NCBI GenBank assembly: GCA_965204835.1
Contig: OZ242017.1
Coordinates: forward strand, 1,240,001 to 1,304,000
Source: VXMT01 sp965204835
Lineage (GTDB): Bacteria > Chloroflexota > Dehalococcoidia > UBA2979
Length of the DNA stretch: 64,000 nt
Reading direction: 5' to 3'
Shown: one piece after another, positions 7,764 to 15,933 of the stretch
Layout: each line of letters opens with the position of its first letter
Numbering within the stretch: the first letter of the stretch is position 1
Made by a program: the position numbers and the translations under genes
Notes under the pieces: generated by a model
Seen by the model: only the letters and a program-made list of their open reading frames with translations
Told to the model about the DNA's origin: nothing
Databases searched by the model: none

Positions 7764-10037
7764 ATGGTAGCGACGGACCGACCGCATAACGTCGTCGGCA
7801 CGCGCCCGGTGCGACCGGACGGTGTGGACAAGGTGACGGGCCGCGCCACCTACGGTGGCGATGTGCGCTTCACGGGCATGCTTTACGGCCGCATCCTGCG
7901 CAGCCCGCACGCGCACGCCATCATCAAGAACATCGACGCCTCGAAGGCGCTCGCGCTCGACGGCGTCAAGGCCGTCGTCACCAACGCGGACTTCCCGCGC
8001 CAGCCCGACGAGGAGGTCGCGCTCGGCGAGCTCACCGCCAACCTGAGCGAGGTGCTGGACCAGGTGGTCGCGGGCACGAAGGCGCTGTACCGCGGCCACG
8101 CCATCGCCGCCGTCGCGGCGACGGACCCGCACATCGCCGAGGACGCGCTCGACCTCATCGAGGTGGAGTACGAGGTGCTCGAGGCCGTGCTGGACCCGCA
8201 GGAGGCGATGCGCCCCGGCGCGCCGCAGCTGCACCCGGGCATGGTGACGCAGGAGGTCGGCGGGCTCTTCGACGGTGACACCGGCGAGGCCGGCACCGAG
8301 GAGACGAACGCCGCGAAGCACGTCAAGTTCACCAAGGGTGACCTGGACGCCGGCTTCGCCGAGGCGGACATCGTCATCGAGCGCGAGTTCGACACGGGGA
8401 TGTACCACCAGGGCTACATCGAGACCCACAACGGCACGGCGCTGTGGAAGAACGACGACCGCATCCAGGTGTGGTCCAGCACGCAGGGCCAGTTCGAGGT
8501 GCGTGACCAGACCGCGCTGCTGTGCGGGCTGGCCCCCTCGCGCGTGACCGTCGAGCCCGTCGAGATCGGCGGTGGCTTCGGCGGCAAGACGCACGTCGTG
8601 ATGGAGCCGCTGGCGGCGATCCTCTCGAAGAAGACGGGCCGCCCCGTGAAGATGATCATGACGCGCCAGGAGGTCTTCGAGGGCACCGGCCCCACCTCCG
8701 GCACGCACAACCGCGTGAAGATCGGCGCGAAGCGCGACGGCACCATCACCGCGATGGACGCCGAGTTGATCTTCGAGGCGGGCGCCTACCCCGGCTCGCC
8801 GTTCACCGCGGGCGCGATGTGCGCCTTCGCCCCCTACGACGTCGACAACATCGAGGTCGAGGGCTGGGACGTGGTGGTCAACAAGCCGAAGGTCGGCGCG
8901 TACCGCGCGCCGGGCGCCCCTGCGGCCGAGTACGCCGTCGAGTCGGTGATCGACGAGATCGCCGAGCGGCTGGAGCTCGACCCGCTGGAGTTCCGGCTCC
9001 AGAACGCGGCGCAGGAAGGCACCGTCCGTGCCGACGGCGCGGCGTTCGGCGTGATCGGCAACGTGGACACGCTGCAGGCGGTCCAGCAGAGCGAGCACTA
9101 CCGCTCCGAGCTGTCCGGTGAGAACCGCGGCCGCGGAGTGGCCTCGGGCTTCTGGTTCAACGTCGGCTTCACCTCGGCGGCGCACGCCAACGTGATGTCC
9201 GACGGCACCGTGGGGCTCGTGGTCGGCTCGGCCGACATCGGCGGCACGCGCGCGGCGCTCGCGATGCAGTTCGCGGAGACCCTCGGGATCCCGTACGAGT
9301 CGGTGAACCCGCAGGTCGTGAGCACCGACGCGATCGGCTACACGATGGTCACCGGCGGCAGCCGCACCGCGTTCGCCGGCGGCTGGGCCGCCCATGAGGC
9401 CGCGCTCGACATTCGCCGCCAGCTCGAGGAGCGCGCGGCGGCGATCTGGGAGTGCGACCAGGACGCCGTCAGCTACGAGGACGGCTCGCTGCACGGCCCG
9501 GACGACCAGTCGTTCACGTTCAAGGAGATGTGCGAGCAACTGCCGCACACCGGCGGGCTGATCCAGGGCAAGGCCGATGTCTCGCCTGAGACCTCGGGCC
9601 CTGCGTTCGCCTGCCACGTGGTGGACGTCGAGGTCGACCCGGAGACGGGCAAGGTGGACATCCTCCGCTACACGGCCGCCCAGGACGTGGGCACGGCCGT
9701 GCATCCCTCGTACGTCGAGAGCCAGATCCAGGGCGGTGTCGCCCAAGGCATCGGCATGGCGCTGCACGAGGAGTACGTGTTCGACGAAGGCGGCAACATG
9801 GAGAACCCCACGTTGCTCGACTACCGCATGCCGACCACGTTCGACCTCCCGATGCTCGACGTGCTGCTCGTCGAGGTCCCGAACCCCGGGCACCCGTACG
9901 GGGTGCGCGGCGTCGGCGAGATCCCGATCGTGCCGCCGCTCGCGGCGGTCGCGAACGCGATCCACGACGCGATGGGCGTCCGGGTGACGCGGCTGCCGGC
10001 GACGCCGGACCGCATGCTCGAACTGCTCGAGGAGTAG
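7764..10037 (+). CDS. Molybdopterin-binding hydroxylase large subunit
   Basis: A 757-residue xanthine dehydrogenase/CO dehydrogenase large-subunit-like protein. The N-terminal part carries the a/b-hammerhead domain (GVDKVTGRATYGGDV) and the rest the molybdopterin cytosine dinucleotide domains. The cofactor loop (EIGGGFGGKTH), a substrate-pocket Arg loop (GAYRAPGAPAAEYAVE) and the catalytic Glu near the C terminus (GVRGVGEIP) are all present. Enzymes of this family hydroxylate N-heterocycles or aldehydes and normally need FAD and 2Fe-2S subunits. Neither is encoded beside it, so the electron-transfer partners must lie elsewhere or the large subunit acts alone. ATG at 7764, with GGAGGGATA upstream. 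A strong terminator follows. Confidence 0.88.
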   Translation: MVATDRPHNVVGTRPVRPDGVDKVTGRATYGGDVRFTGMLYGRILRSPHAHAIIKNIDASKALALDGVKAVVTNADFPRQPDEEVALGELTANLSEVLDQVVAGTKALYRGHAIAAVAATDPHIAEDALDLIEVEYEVLEAVLDPQEAMRPGAPQLHPGMVTQEVGGLFDGDTGEAGTEETNAAKHVKFTKGDLDAGFAEADIVIEREFDTGMYHQGYIETHNGTALWKNDDRIQVWSSTQGQFEVRDQTALLCGLAPSRVTVEPVEIGGGFGGKTHVVMEPLAAILSKKTGRPVKMIMTRQEVFEGTGPTSGTHNRVKIGAKRDGTITAMDAELIFEAGAYPGSPFTAGAMCAFAPYDVDNIEVEGWDVVVNKPKVGAYRAPGAPAAEYAVESVIDEIAERLELDPLEFRLQNAAQEGTVRADGAAFGVIGNVDTLQAVQQSEHYRSELSGENRGRGVASGFWFNVGFTSAAHANVMSDGTVGLVVGSADIGGTRAALAMQFAETLGIPYESVNPQVVSTDAIGYTMVTGGSRTAFAGGWAAHEAALDIRRQLEERAAAIWECDQDAVSYEDGSLHGPDDQSFTFKEMCEQLPHTGGLIQGKADVSPETSGPAFACHVVDVEVDPETGKVDILRYTAAQDVGTAVHPSYVESQIQGGVAQGIGMALHEEYVFDEGGNMENPTLLDYRMPTTFDLPMLDVLLVEVPNPGHPYGVRGVGEIPIVPPLAAVANAIHDAMGVRVTRLPATPDRMLELLEE

Positions 10038-10072
10038 GGCAACCGCTCGGCAGTCCTACACGGGAACAACGC

Positions 10073-10101
10073 AACGGCCGGGGGCATCCCCCCCGGCCGT
10101 T
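10073..10101 (+). terminator. Intrinsic terminator after hydroxylase gene
   Basis: A 12-bp perfect stem (AACGGCCGGGGG paired with its complement) with a 5-nt loop, followed by TTGCTTGC. A second hairpin of nearly the same sequence lies at 10731-10753 on the far side of the small membrane-protein gene. Confidence 0.8.
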
Positions 10102-10140
10102 TGCTTGCTCGCAGCGGGAGCCGGCTGCGCTCTCATTCCT

Positions 10141-10182
10141 ATTGTTATATTACATATAATATTTTAGTAAGTGTGGTATGCT
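10141..10182 (+). promoter_or_regulatory. AT-rich island and candidate promoter
   Basis: This is the most AT-rich stretch in the window. It contains TATAAT at 10155-10160 and TATGCT at 10177-10182, about 28 nt before a short leader ORF. The base composition is wholly unlike the surrounding chromosome and marks the upstream edge of the small membrane-protein cassette. Confidence 0.5.
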
Positions 10183-10210
10183 GGCTCCGGAGCGTTTGAG
10201 GGAGCCGCGC

Positions 10211-10258
10211 ATGTTGAGCAGGAAGCAGCCGGGACTCTGGACGCAGCGGCGGGCCTGA
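10211..10258 (+). CDS. 15-residue leader ORF
   Basis: ATG at 10211 is preceded by GAGGGAG with suitable spacing and opens a 15-codon frame (MLSRKQPGLWTQRRA) ending in TGA at 10258. The next gene starts only 6 nt later and has no ribosome binding site of its own, so translation of the leader may drive it. Too short to be certain. Confidence 0.35.
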   Translation: MLSRKQPGLWTQRRA

Positions 10259-10264
10259 CCGGCG

Positions 10265-10705
10265 ATGCCGATCATCGGCCCATCCCGCGTCGGGCGGGCG
10301 ATGCTCTTGCTCGCGGTCTTGCTGGGCGTGAGCCTGTTCGCCGTCCTGTACGACCAGATGGGGTGGACGTTCCTCGATGAGATCGGACTTGGCGGAGTAC
10401 CCTCTGGTCTGGTGCGGATGGGTGGGTTGCTTGCGCCGCTGGTGTTCGTGTCGGTTACGCTCATGGTCCTCGTGATCGAGGGAGGAACAATGGTTGCAGA
10501 CGTATTCCGACGGCAACTCCGGGAGCGCGCACGAGAGCGTGGCCGCGAGGAGGGCCGGGAAGAGGGACGCGAGGAGGGACGCGAGCAGGGCCTCGCTGAG
10601 GGCCTCGCCGAGGAACGCGCGAGGTGGCAGGACTGGCTTGCGCGGAAGCAGGCCGCGGAACTCGAGAACCGCCCCTTCGACGAACCGCCACCGGGCCAGG
10701 CGTAA
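10265..10705 (+). CDS. Small membrane protein with Arg/Glu/Gly repeat tail
   Basis: A 146-residue protein of unknown function. Two hydrophobic helices (about residues 13-29 and 55-75) are followed by a highly charged cytoplasmic tail built from REEG units (about 93-112) and then a Trp-rich helix. The tail resembles the low-complexity C-terminal coils of some Rpn/PD-(D/E)XK proteins, but no nuclease domain is present. The gene lies between two similar terminators and behind an AT-rich promoter, suggesting a recently acquired cassette. Confidence 0.6.
   Translation: MPIIGPSRVGRAMLLLAVLLGVSLFAVLYDQMGWTFLDEIGLGGVPSGLVRMGGLLAPLVFVSVTLMVLVIEGGTMVADVFRRQLRERARERGREEGREEGREEGREQGLAEGLAEERARWQDWLARKQAAELENRPFDEPPPGQA
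10541..10600 (+). repeat. In-frame 12-bp tandem repeat
   Basis: Imperfect 12-bp units of the type CGCGAGGAGGGA are repeated in frame and encode the REEG repeats of the membrane protein. Repeat-number variation would change the length of the charged tail without a frameshift. Confidence 0.6.
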
Positions 10706-10730
10706 CGCCAGACCCACAGCGAGTCGGAGA

Positions 10731-10753
10731 CGGCCGGGGCGATGCCCCGGCCG
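10731..10753. terminator. Terminator between convergent genes
   Basis: A 10-bp perfect GC stem (CGGCCGGGGC) with a GAT loop, followed by CTTGCGTGG. It can serve both the membrane-protein gene and the convergent MBL gene. It closely resembles the hairpin at 10073-10101. Confidence 0.7.
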
Positions 10754-10780
10754 CTTGCGTGGCGGCCGGCGGGCCGCCGG

Positions 10781-11611
10781 TCAGTCCGTGGCGGTCTCGA
10801 AGTAGCGCTGGACGGCCGAGGGCGTCTGCGTCTCGAGCATGTCGAAGACCGACTGCGGGAGCGCGTCCATCGCCTCCGCCGCCGTCTCGACGCCCGCGCA
10901 TGTGCGGCTCAGCGTCTCGAACACGCTCGCCTGGTCGGAGACGAACATCGAGTCCACGACCACGCCGTGGCCCGGCACGTACCGGTCGACCATCGCCGCC
11001 CCCAGCTTGCGCAGGGTCGGCCCCCACTCATTCGGGAAGCCCTCGCCCGTAATCGGCGGGCCCGACTGCTCGATGAGGTCACCGGCGAACGCGATGTCGG
11101 CGCCCTCGACGCCGATCGCGATGTCGTTGTCGGTATGGGCGCGCCCGAGGTAGGCGAGCTTGAGGTCGATGTTGCCGAGGTGGAGATCGACGAAGTTCTG
11201 GAACGTCAACGCCGGGGGCGTCACGGGCACCGCGCGCACCTGCTCACGGATCATCGGCATGTGCGACGCCATCGTGTCGCGGTGCGAGGTCCCCTCGTCG
11301 CCCACGAGCTTCAGCCGGCAGCGGTCGTGACCGATGGTGATGGCGGGGAGGAACCACCAGTTTCCGAAGCTGTGGTCGCCGTGGTAGTGGGTGTTGATGA
11401 CGTAACGGACCGGCTTGTCCGTCACACTTGCCACCGCGTTCAGCAGTGCGCGGGCGTCCGACTCGGTGGTGCCGGTGTCGATCACGGCCACGGCATCGTC
11501 ACCCACGACGATGCCGGTGTTGACCATGATGAAGCCCGTGATCGTGTAGACGTAGACGCCGTCGGCGACCTCGTAGAGTCCGGCTACCGGCTTCGTCTCG
11601 CCGGTCGTCAC
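10781..11611 (-). CDS. MBL-fold metallohydrolase
   Basis: A 276-residue metallo-beta-lactamase-fold hydrolase. The zinc motif THYHGDH (near residue 94) is complete, with later ligands visible (the HTDND region, the AGD loop and VPGHG). The N-terminal VNTGIVVGDDAVAVIDTG strand pattern is typical of broad-specificity members such as SoxH-like or quinoprotein-relay proteins. Its GTG start overlaps the stop of the upstream DUF6295-like gene (GTGA), so the two are translationally coupled. The substrate is unknown. Confidence 0.85.
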   Translation of the reverse strand: MTTGETKPVAGLYEVADGVYVYTITGFIMVNTGIVVGDDAVAVIDTGTTESDARALLNAVASVTDKPVRYVINTHYHGDHSFGNWWFLPAITIGHDRCRLKLVGDEGTSHRDTMASHMPMIREQVRAVPVTPPALTFQNFVDLHLGNIDLKLAYLGRAHTDNDIAIGVEGADIAFAGDLIEQSGPPITGEGFPNEWGPTLRKLGAAMVDRYVPGHGVVVDSMFVSDQASVFETLSRTCAGVETAAEAMDALPQSVFDMLETQTPSAVQRYFETATD

Positions 11612-11886
11612 GGGGCGGCCGCGATCTCACCCAGCTCGCGCTCGCCGCGCTCGATGGCGGCGAGCAAGGCGCGCACGAGCTCACGCCCCGACTCGGCGGT
11701 CAGCTCCACGGCCACGCGCGCGCCCGGCCCCGCCGAGGCGTCGACGAAGTCGATACTCAGCGCGTGGTCCTCGGGAAGGTTGAAGGGGTGGTCGAACATC
11801 ACGTTCACGCGGTCGACCTTGAACCAGCCCTTCGGCCCCTTGCCGCTGCCGGCAATGTCGGCCTGCTCGACGATCATCGTGCACAT
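11608..11886 (-). CDS. DUF6295-like protein, 92 aa
   Basis: A compact 92-residue protein beginning MCTMIVEQADIAGSGKGPKG, with a conserved-looking block (FDHPFNLPEDHALSIDFVD) and an amphipathic C-terminal helix. The pattern matches what I know as DUF6295, a small family of unknown function. The ATG at 11886 has a GAGGT box 8 nt upstream. It ends by overlapping the start of the MBL hydrolase gene and lies 47 nt downstream of the dienelactone hydrolase gene, so all three probably share a transcript. Confidence 0.75.
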   Translation of the reverse strand: MCTMIVEQADIAGSGKGPKGWFKVDRVNVMFDHPFNLPEDHALSIDFVDASAGPGARVAVELTAESGRELVRALLAAIERGERELGEIAAAP

Positions 11887-11933
11887 CGTTGGACCTCGAT
11901 TCGTTCGATGTTGGGTGGAAGTCTGGGCGGCTC

Positions 11934-12695
11934 CTAGGTGAGGTGCTTCCCGTAGAAGTCGAAGATGTGCTGGTAGGCGTCCATCGTCGCCTCGGGGCGG
12001 TACATCGCGGTGTGGTGGTAGAAGAAGCCGTGGCCCGCGCCCTCGTAGCGGTGGAACTCGTAGTCCTTGCCGTGCTGCTTCAGCACCTCCTCGTGCTCGT
12101 CGACCTGCGCCGCCGTGGGGCTCACGTCGTCGTTGCCGAAGATCCCGAGGAGCGGGATCGAGAGGTTCTCGGTGAGGTCGATGGGCGCGACGGGCATCTT
12201 CTCGTTGATCTCGTCCTCGGCCATGATCACGCGCCCGCCCCAGCAGTCGACGGCGGCGTCGAACTGGTCCGAGCTGCACGCCACGAGGTACGTGTGGCGC
12301 CCGCCTGAGCACGTCCCGATCAGCCCGGCCTTGCCGTTGAAGTAGGGCAGCCCGTCGAGGTACGCCTTCGCCCCCTCGACGTCCGCGATCACCTGCGAGT
12401 CGGCGACGCCGCCAGCCGCGCGGACGGCCGCCGCGACGTCCTCGGGAGTGCCGTGGCCGTCACGCTCGTAGAGGTTGGGGCAGATGGCGATGTAGCCGTG
12501 GTGGGCGAAGCGCCGCGCCATCTCGCGGTTGAACTCATCCCAGCCGGGGATGTGGTGGATCATCACCACGCCCGGGTACGGCCCGGGGCCGAGCGGCCGC
12601 GCGAGGTAGGTGTGGAGCGGGTCGCCGTTGTCGCCGGCGATCGTCACCGTCTCCGCGATCATGCCCTCGTACATGTCCGTCGTGTATTCGTGCAT
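11934..12695 (-). CDS. Dienelactone hydrolase family protein
   Basis: A 253-residue alpha/beta hydrolase of the dienelactone hydrolase family. The nucleophile elbow contains Cys (GTCSGG), as in true dienelactone hydrolases; the acidic residue lies in GNDDVSP and the His in GAGHGF. It could open lactones in ring-cleavage pathways or hydrolyse related esters. The start at 12695 is fixed by AAGGAGAC 8 nt upstream; the longer frame to 12743 has no such site. Confidence 0.85.
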   Translation of the reverse strand: MHEYTTDMYEGMIAETVTIAGDNGDPLHTYLARPLGPGPYPGVVMIHHIPGWDEFNREMARRFAHHGYIAICPNLYERDGHGTPEDVAAAVRAAGGVADSQVIADVEGAKAYLDGLPYFNGKAGLIGTCSGGRHTYLVACSSDQFDAAVDCWGGRVIMAEDEINEKMPVAPIDLTENLSIPLLGIFGNDDVSPTAAQVDEHEEVLKQHGKDYEFHRYEGAGHGFFYHHTAMYRPEATMDAYQHIFDFYGKHLT

Positions 12696-12752
12696 CCCGA
12701 TGTCTCCTTGCGCCTTGTCCCGTGTCTGCCTGCGCGCCCGCATGGACGGGCG

Positions 12753-13763
12753 TTATTCACTTGCGATTCGTACCACCATCTTGCCGATGTTCGAGCCGTC
12801 GAACAGCCCGAGGAACGCCTCCGGCGCCCGCTCCAGCCCCTCGATGACCGTCTGGCGGCTCCGCACCTCGCCCTCGGCCAGCCAGCGCCGCATGTTGGCG
12901 AGGAACGCCGCGCGGCGGTCGGCGTGGTCTGAGACGATGAAGCCCTGGATCCGCAGCCGCTTGCGCACGATGTGGGAGAGGTTGTTCGGGCCGGGCTGCG
13001 GGTCGGCGGCGTTGTAGCCAGCGATCGACCCGCACGCCACCACCCGGCCGTGCTCGTTCAGGTGGTTGAGCGCGGCCTGCAGGTGGTCATGGCCGACGTT
13101 GTCGAAGTACACGTCGATCCCGTCCGGCGCGTGCTCGGCGAGCCCGGCCTCGAGGTCCTCGGCGCGGTAGTCGATCGCCGCATCGAAGCCGAGGTCGTCG
13201 ACGAGCCACGCGGTCTTTTCTGGCGAGCCGGCGCTGCCGATGACGCGGCAGCCGCGCAGCTTCGCGATCTGCCCGACGACGCTCCCGACTGCCCCCGCCG
13301 CGGCCGAGACGAAGACCGTCTCGCCCTCGCGCGGCTCACCGAGGTCGAGCAGCCCGACGTACGCGGTGTGGCCGGGCATCCCGAGCACGCCGAGGTAGTC
13401 GGCGGTGTTCTCGACGTCCGGGTCGAGCGCCGTGAAGGCCTCGGCGGGTCCGAGCGCGAGGTCGCGCCACCCGAGGTTGCTGGAGACGAGGTCACCGGCG
13501 TTGACCGAGGGGTCGCCGGAGGCCACGACCCGGCCCACGGCGCCGCCCTGCATGACCGCGCCGACCGCCCACGGGTCGGCGTAGGACGGCTCGTCGCGCA
13601 TGCGGCCCCGCATGTAGGGGTCGACGGACATCCACTCGTTGCGGACCAGTACCTGCCCGTCCGCGGGGTCGGGCACATCCACCTCGACGAGCTCGAAGTC
13701 GGAGGCGGCGGGCAGCCCCTCGGGGCGGGTCCGCAGCCGTATCTCGCGGCTTCGATGGCTCAT
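12753..13763 (-). CDS. NADP-dependent medium-chain reductase
   Basis: A 336-residue zinc-free medium-chain dehydrogenase/reductase of the leukotriene B4 dehydrogenase/CurA type. The N-terminal GroES-like domain contains the MSVDPYMRGRM motif; the nucleotide-binding domain has SAAAGAVGSVVGQIAKLRG with the typical AAxGxxG loop. Such enzymes reduce alpha,beta-unsaturated ketones or aldehydes with NADPH. At 336 residues, without the extra segments, it is not a crotonyl-CoA carboxylase/reductase. A GAGGAG box precedes the ATG. First gene of the minus-strand group that continues through the dienelactone hydrolase. Confidence 0.85.
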   Translation of the reverse strand: MSHRSREIRLRTRPEGLPAASDFELVEVDVPDPADGQVLVRNEWMSVDPYMRGRMRDEPSYADPWAVGAVMQGGAVGRVVASGDPSVNAGDLVSSNLGWRDLALGPAEAFTALDPDVENTADYLGVLGMPGHTAYVGLLDLGEPREGETVFVSAAAGAVGSVVGQIAKLRGCRVIGSAGSPEKTAWLVDDLGFDAAIDYRAEDLEAGLAEHAPDGIDVYFDNVGHDHLQAALNHLNEHGRVVACGSIAGYNAADPQPGPNNLSHIVRKRLRIQGFIVSDHADRRAAFLANMRRWLAEGEVRSRQTVIEGLERAPEAFLGLFDGSNIGKMVVRIASE

Positions 13764-13819
13764 CGGGGCTCCTCGCGATCACCGGGCCGCCGCGATGATA
13801 GCGGAGTGCGGGCCGGAGG

Positions 13820-15226
13820 GTGCGGCGGCCCTCCGCGGGTTCGCAGCGTGGTGGTGGGCTACGATGCCGTTTCGGGCCCTTCACCCCCGCGGAGACCTGT
13901 GGGCCGCTCTGCACGGCGGAGAACACCCCGCGGATTGCCGAGGAGGCGCGTATCGCCGGCTGGCTGCTCCGTCCGGGCTCCGGTGGGCCGTTCTACGGCT
14001 GGGTGATCGTCGCCGTCGGGTTCCTGATCGCGTTTAGTTCCGGGCCGGGCCAGTCCTACACGTTCTCCGTCTTCCTCGACTCGATCATCGAGGACACTGG
14101 GCTGTCGAGGACCACGATCTCGGCGCTCTACGCCGTCGGCACCGGCGTGAGCGCGCTGATGGTCGCGTACGTGAGCCGGCTGTCGGACCGCTTCGGGCCG
14201 CGGCTCGTCGTGATCTTCGTGGCAGGTGCGCTCGGCGTCGCCTGCTTCGGGATGGCGTTCGCGCAGGGCTTTGTCGCGTTCTTCATCGCCTTCGCCGCGC
14301 TGCGGGCCCTCGGGCAGGGCTCGACGCCGATCAACGCCACGCTGATGGTCGCGCAGTGGTTCGTCGTCCACCGCGGCCGGGCGATGGCCGTGATGGGCTT
14401 CGGCTTCGCGGCTTCGCTCGCCTTCATGCCGCCGTTCGCCCGTGCGCTCATCGACACGCTCGGGTGGCGCGAGGCGTACATGGCGCTCGGCGTGCTGGTG
14501 TGGCTGCTCGTCATCCCCGCCTCGGCGATCTTCGCGCGCAACACGCCGGAGGAGGTCGGGCTCCATCCCGACGGCTCCGACCGGCCGCCGTTCGAACCCG
14601 TCACCATCGGCGAGGGCGAGCGCGACGACCGGCGCGTGCTGACCTCGCTCTCGTTCTGGCTGCTTGCGATGCCGCTGACCACGTCGCCGTTCGTGGTGAC
14701 CGCGATGGTGTTCCACCAGACCGGCATCTTCGAGGCGCAGGGGTTGAGCGCGACGGTGGCCGCGGGCGTGTTCGTCCCCTTCGCCGTCACCACCGCAATC
14801 ACGTCGGCGCTGGCAGGCCTGGCGATCGACCGCGTGGGACCGCGGCCGCTGTTCGTGCTGGCGATGCTGATCCTGGTCGTCGGCCTCGGCGTCTCGAGGC
14901 TCATCGACAGCGCGTTCATGGCGACGCTCTACGCGAGCGTGCTCGGCGCGAGCAGCGGCGTGCAGCGCATCGTGCAGAACACCATCTGGGCGCACTACTA
15001 CGGCCGCCGCGGCCTGGGGCGCGTCCAGGGCACGGCGACGTCGATCATGATCATGATGTCGGCGATCGGCCCGCTCCCCCTCGCGGCGATCGAGGGTGTC
15101 ACCGGCTCCTACACGCCCGGCGTGCTGGCGATGGCGTCGATGCCCCTGCTCTCCATCGTCGGGGTCTCGCTCGCGCGCATCGCGCCCCCCACCGTCGAGA
15201 TGCGGGAGGAGACGCGCACGGCCTGA
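13820..15226 (+). CDS. MFS transporter, start uncertain
   Basis: A twelve-helix major facilitator of the monocarboxylate/OFA-like type (core begins GGPFYGWVIVAVGFL). The conserved loop between helices 2 and 3 (SRLSDRFGPR) and its C-half counterpart (AIDRVGPRP) are present. No ATG, GTG or TTG lies near the protein core. The only conventional in-frame start is the GTG at 13820, which adds about 45 non-conserved residues. An AGGAGG box at 13941-13946 stands 5 nt before an in-frame ATC at 13952, and a TACGAT box lies at 13860. The true start may therefore be non-canonical and downstream. Confidence 0.8.
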   Translation: MRRPSAGSQRGGGLRCRFGPFTPAETCGPLCTAENTPRIAEEARIAGWLLRPGSGGPFYGWVIVAVGFLIAFSSGPGQSYTFSVFLDSIIEDTGLSRTTISALYAVGTGVSALMVAYVSRLSDRFGPRLVVIFVAGALGVACFGMAFAQGFVAFFIAFAALRALGQGSTPINATLMVAQWFVVHRGRAMAVMGFGFAASLAFMPPFARALIDTLGWREAYMALGVLVWLLVIPASAIFARNTPEEVGLHPDGSDRPPFEPVTIGEGERDDRRVLTSLSFWLLAMPLTTSPFVVTAMVFHQTGIFEAQGLSATVAAGVFVPFAVTTAITSALAGLAIDRVGPRPLFVLAMLILVVGLGVSRLIDSAFMATLYASVLGASSGVQRIVQNTIWAHYYGRRGLGRVQGTATSIMIMMSAIGPLPLAAIEGVTGSYTPGVLAMASMPLLSIVGVSLARIAPPTVEMREETRTA

Positions 15227-15294
15227 GCGAGGATGCCATACGATGCGCGGCGAGGCGGCGGCACGGCGGCGCGCACGGGCGGGGGAACATCACG

Positions 15295-15873
15295 ATGGCG
15301 GGCCTGCGGCAATCGATCGAGTCCACGCTGGACGACCGCGACAAGACCATCGGGATCGCCTTCCTCGTCCTCTTCGTCGCCTCGATCGTCGGTGCGAACT
15401 GGGCGCTGCTGACGTTCGGGATCAAGCCGGTCGGGTTCGGGCTGGAAGCACCTGCGAGCGTGTACTTCGTCGGGCTGACGTTCACGTTCCGCGACGGGAT
15501 GCGTGAGCGCCTCGGGTTCAACAGCACGCTGATCGCCATCGCGATCGGCGGCATCCTCAGCTACGCCCTCGAGGTGCGCGTCGGCGGCGACTGGTTCGCG
15601 CGGATCGCGCTCGCGTCGGCAACGGCGTTCTTCGTCTCCGAGTTCTCCGACGCGGTGGTCTACGAGCGCATCCGCGGGTACTCGCGCGTGCTCGGCATGG
15701 TCGCGAGCAACACGGTCGGCCTCGTCGTCGACTCGGCGTTCTTCCTCATGCTCGCGTTCGGGTCGCTCGAGTTCCTGACGGGCCAGGTGGTCGGCAAGTT
15801 CTACATGACGGCGCTGGCGCTGGTGCTCATCGTCGCGTGGGAGCGCGGCCGGCGCGTGCAGCAACCGGTCTGA
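15295..15873 (+). CDS. VUT-family membrane transporter
   Basis: A 192-residue integral membrane protein with about six hydrophobic segments and the charged motif FSDAVVYERIRGYSRVLGM, characteristic of the VUT/YhhQ family (DUF165), which imports queuosine precursors or related vitamins. Start ATG at 15295 after a purine-rich GGGGGA. No queuosine riboswitch is apparent in the 68-nt spacer after the MFS gene, with which it probably shares a transcript. The substrate cannot be decided from sequence. Confidence 0.78.
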   Translation: MAGLRQSIESTLDDRDKTIGIAFLVLFVASIVGANWALLTFGIKPVGFGLEAPASVYFVGLTFTFRDGMRERLGFNSTLIAIAIGGILSYALEVRVGGDWFARIALASATAFFVSEFSDAVVYERIRGYSRVLGMVASNTVGLVVDSAFFLMLAFGSLEFLTGQVVGKFYMTALALVLIVAWERGRRVQQPV

Positions 15874-15883
15874 CGGCGGCGGA

Positions 15884-15912
15884 CGGGCCGCGGGCTGAGT
15901 GCCCACGGCCCG
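15884..15912. terminator. Bidirectional terminator
   Basis: CGGGCCGCGGGC at 15884-15895 pairs with GCCCACGGCCCG at 15901-15912 (one mismatch) around a TGAGT loop. It lies between the convergent VUT and crotonase genes. Confidence 0.6.
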
Positions 15913-15933
15913 CTCACTGCCCTCGATGACGGG

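Noticed and set aside
7599..9965. 788-residue open frame on the minus strand opposite the molybdenum hydroxylase gene
   Set aside because: It is a GC-codon-bias shadow: the sense strand encodes a full family match with all active-site motifs, and the antisense product is low-complexity Arg/Ala/His-rich. The same applies to the other long antisense frames, e.g. opposite mcd and the methyltransferase-penicillin-binding protein genes.
10541..10600. CRISPR-like short repeats
   Set aside because: The units are in-frame, contiguous and lack spacers; they encode a REEG peptide repeat.
12753..13763. Crotonyl-CoA carboxylase/reductase, the missing key enzyme of the ethylmalonyl-CoA pathway
   Set aside because: The protein is only 336 residues and has the CurA/leukotriene-dehydrogenase N-terminal motif; it lacks the length expected of the carboxylating reductase.
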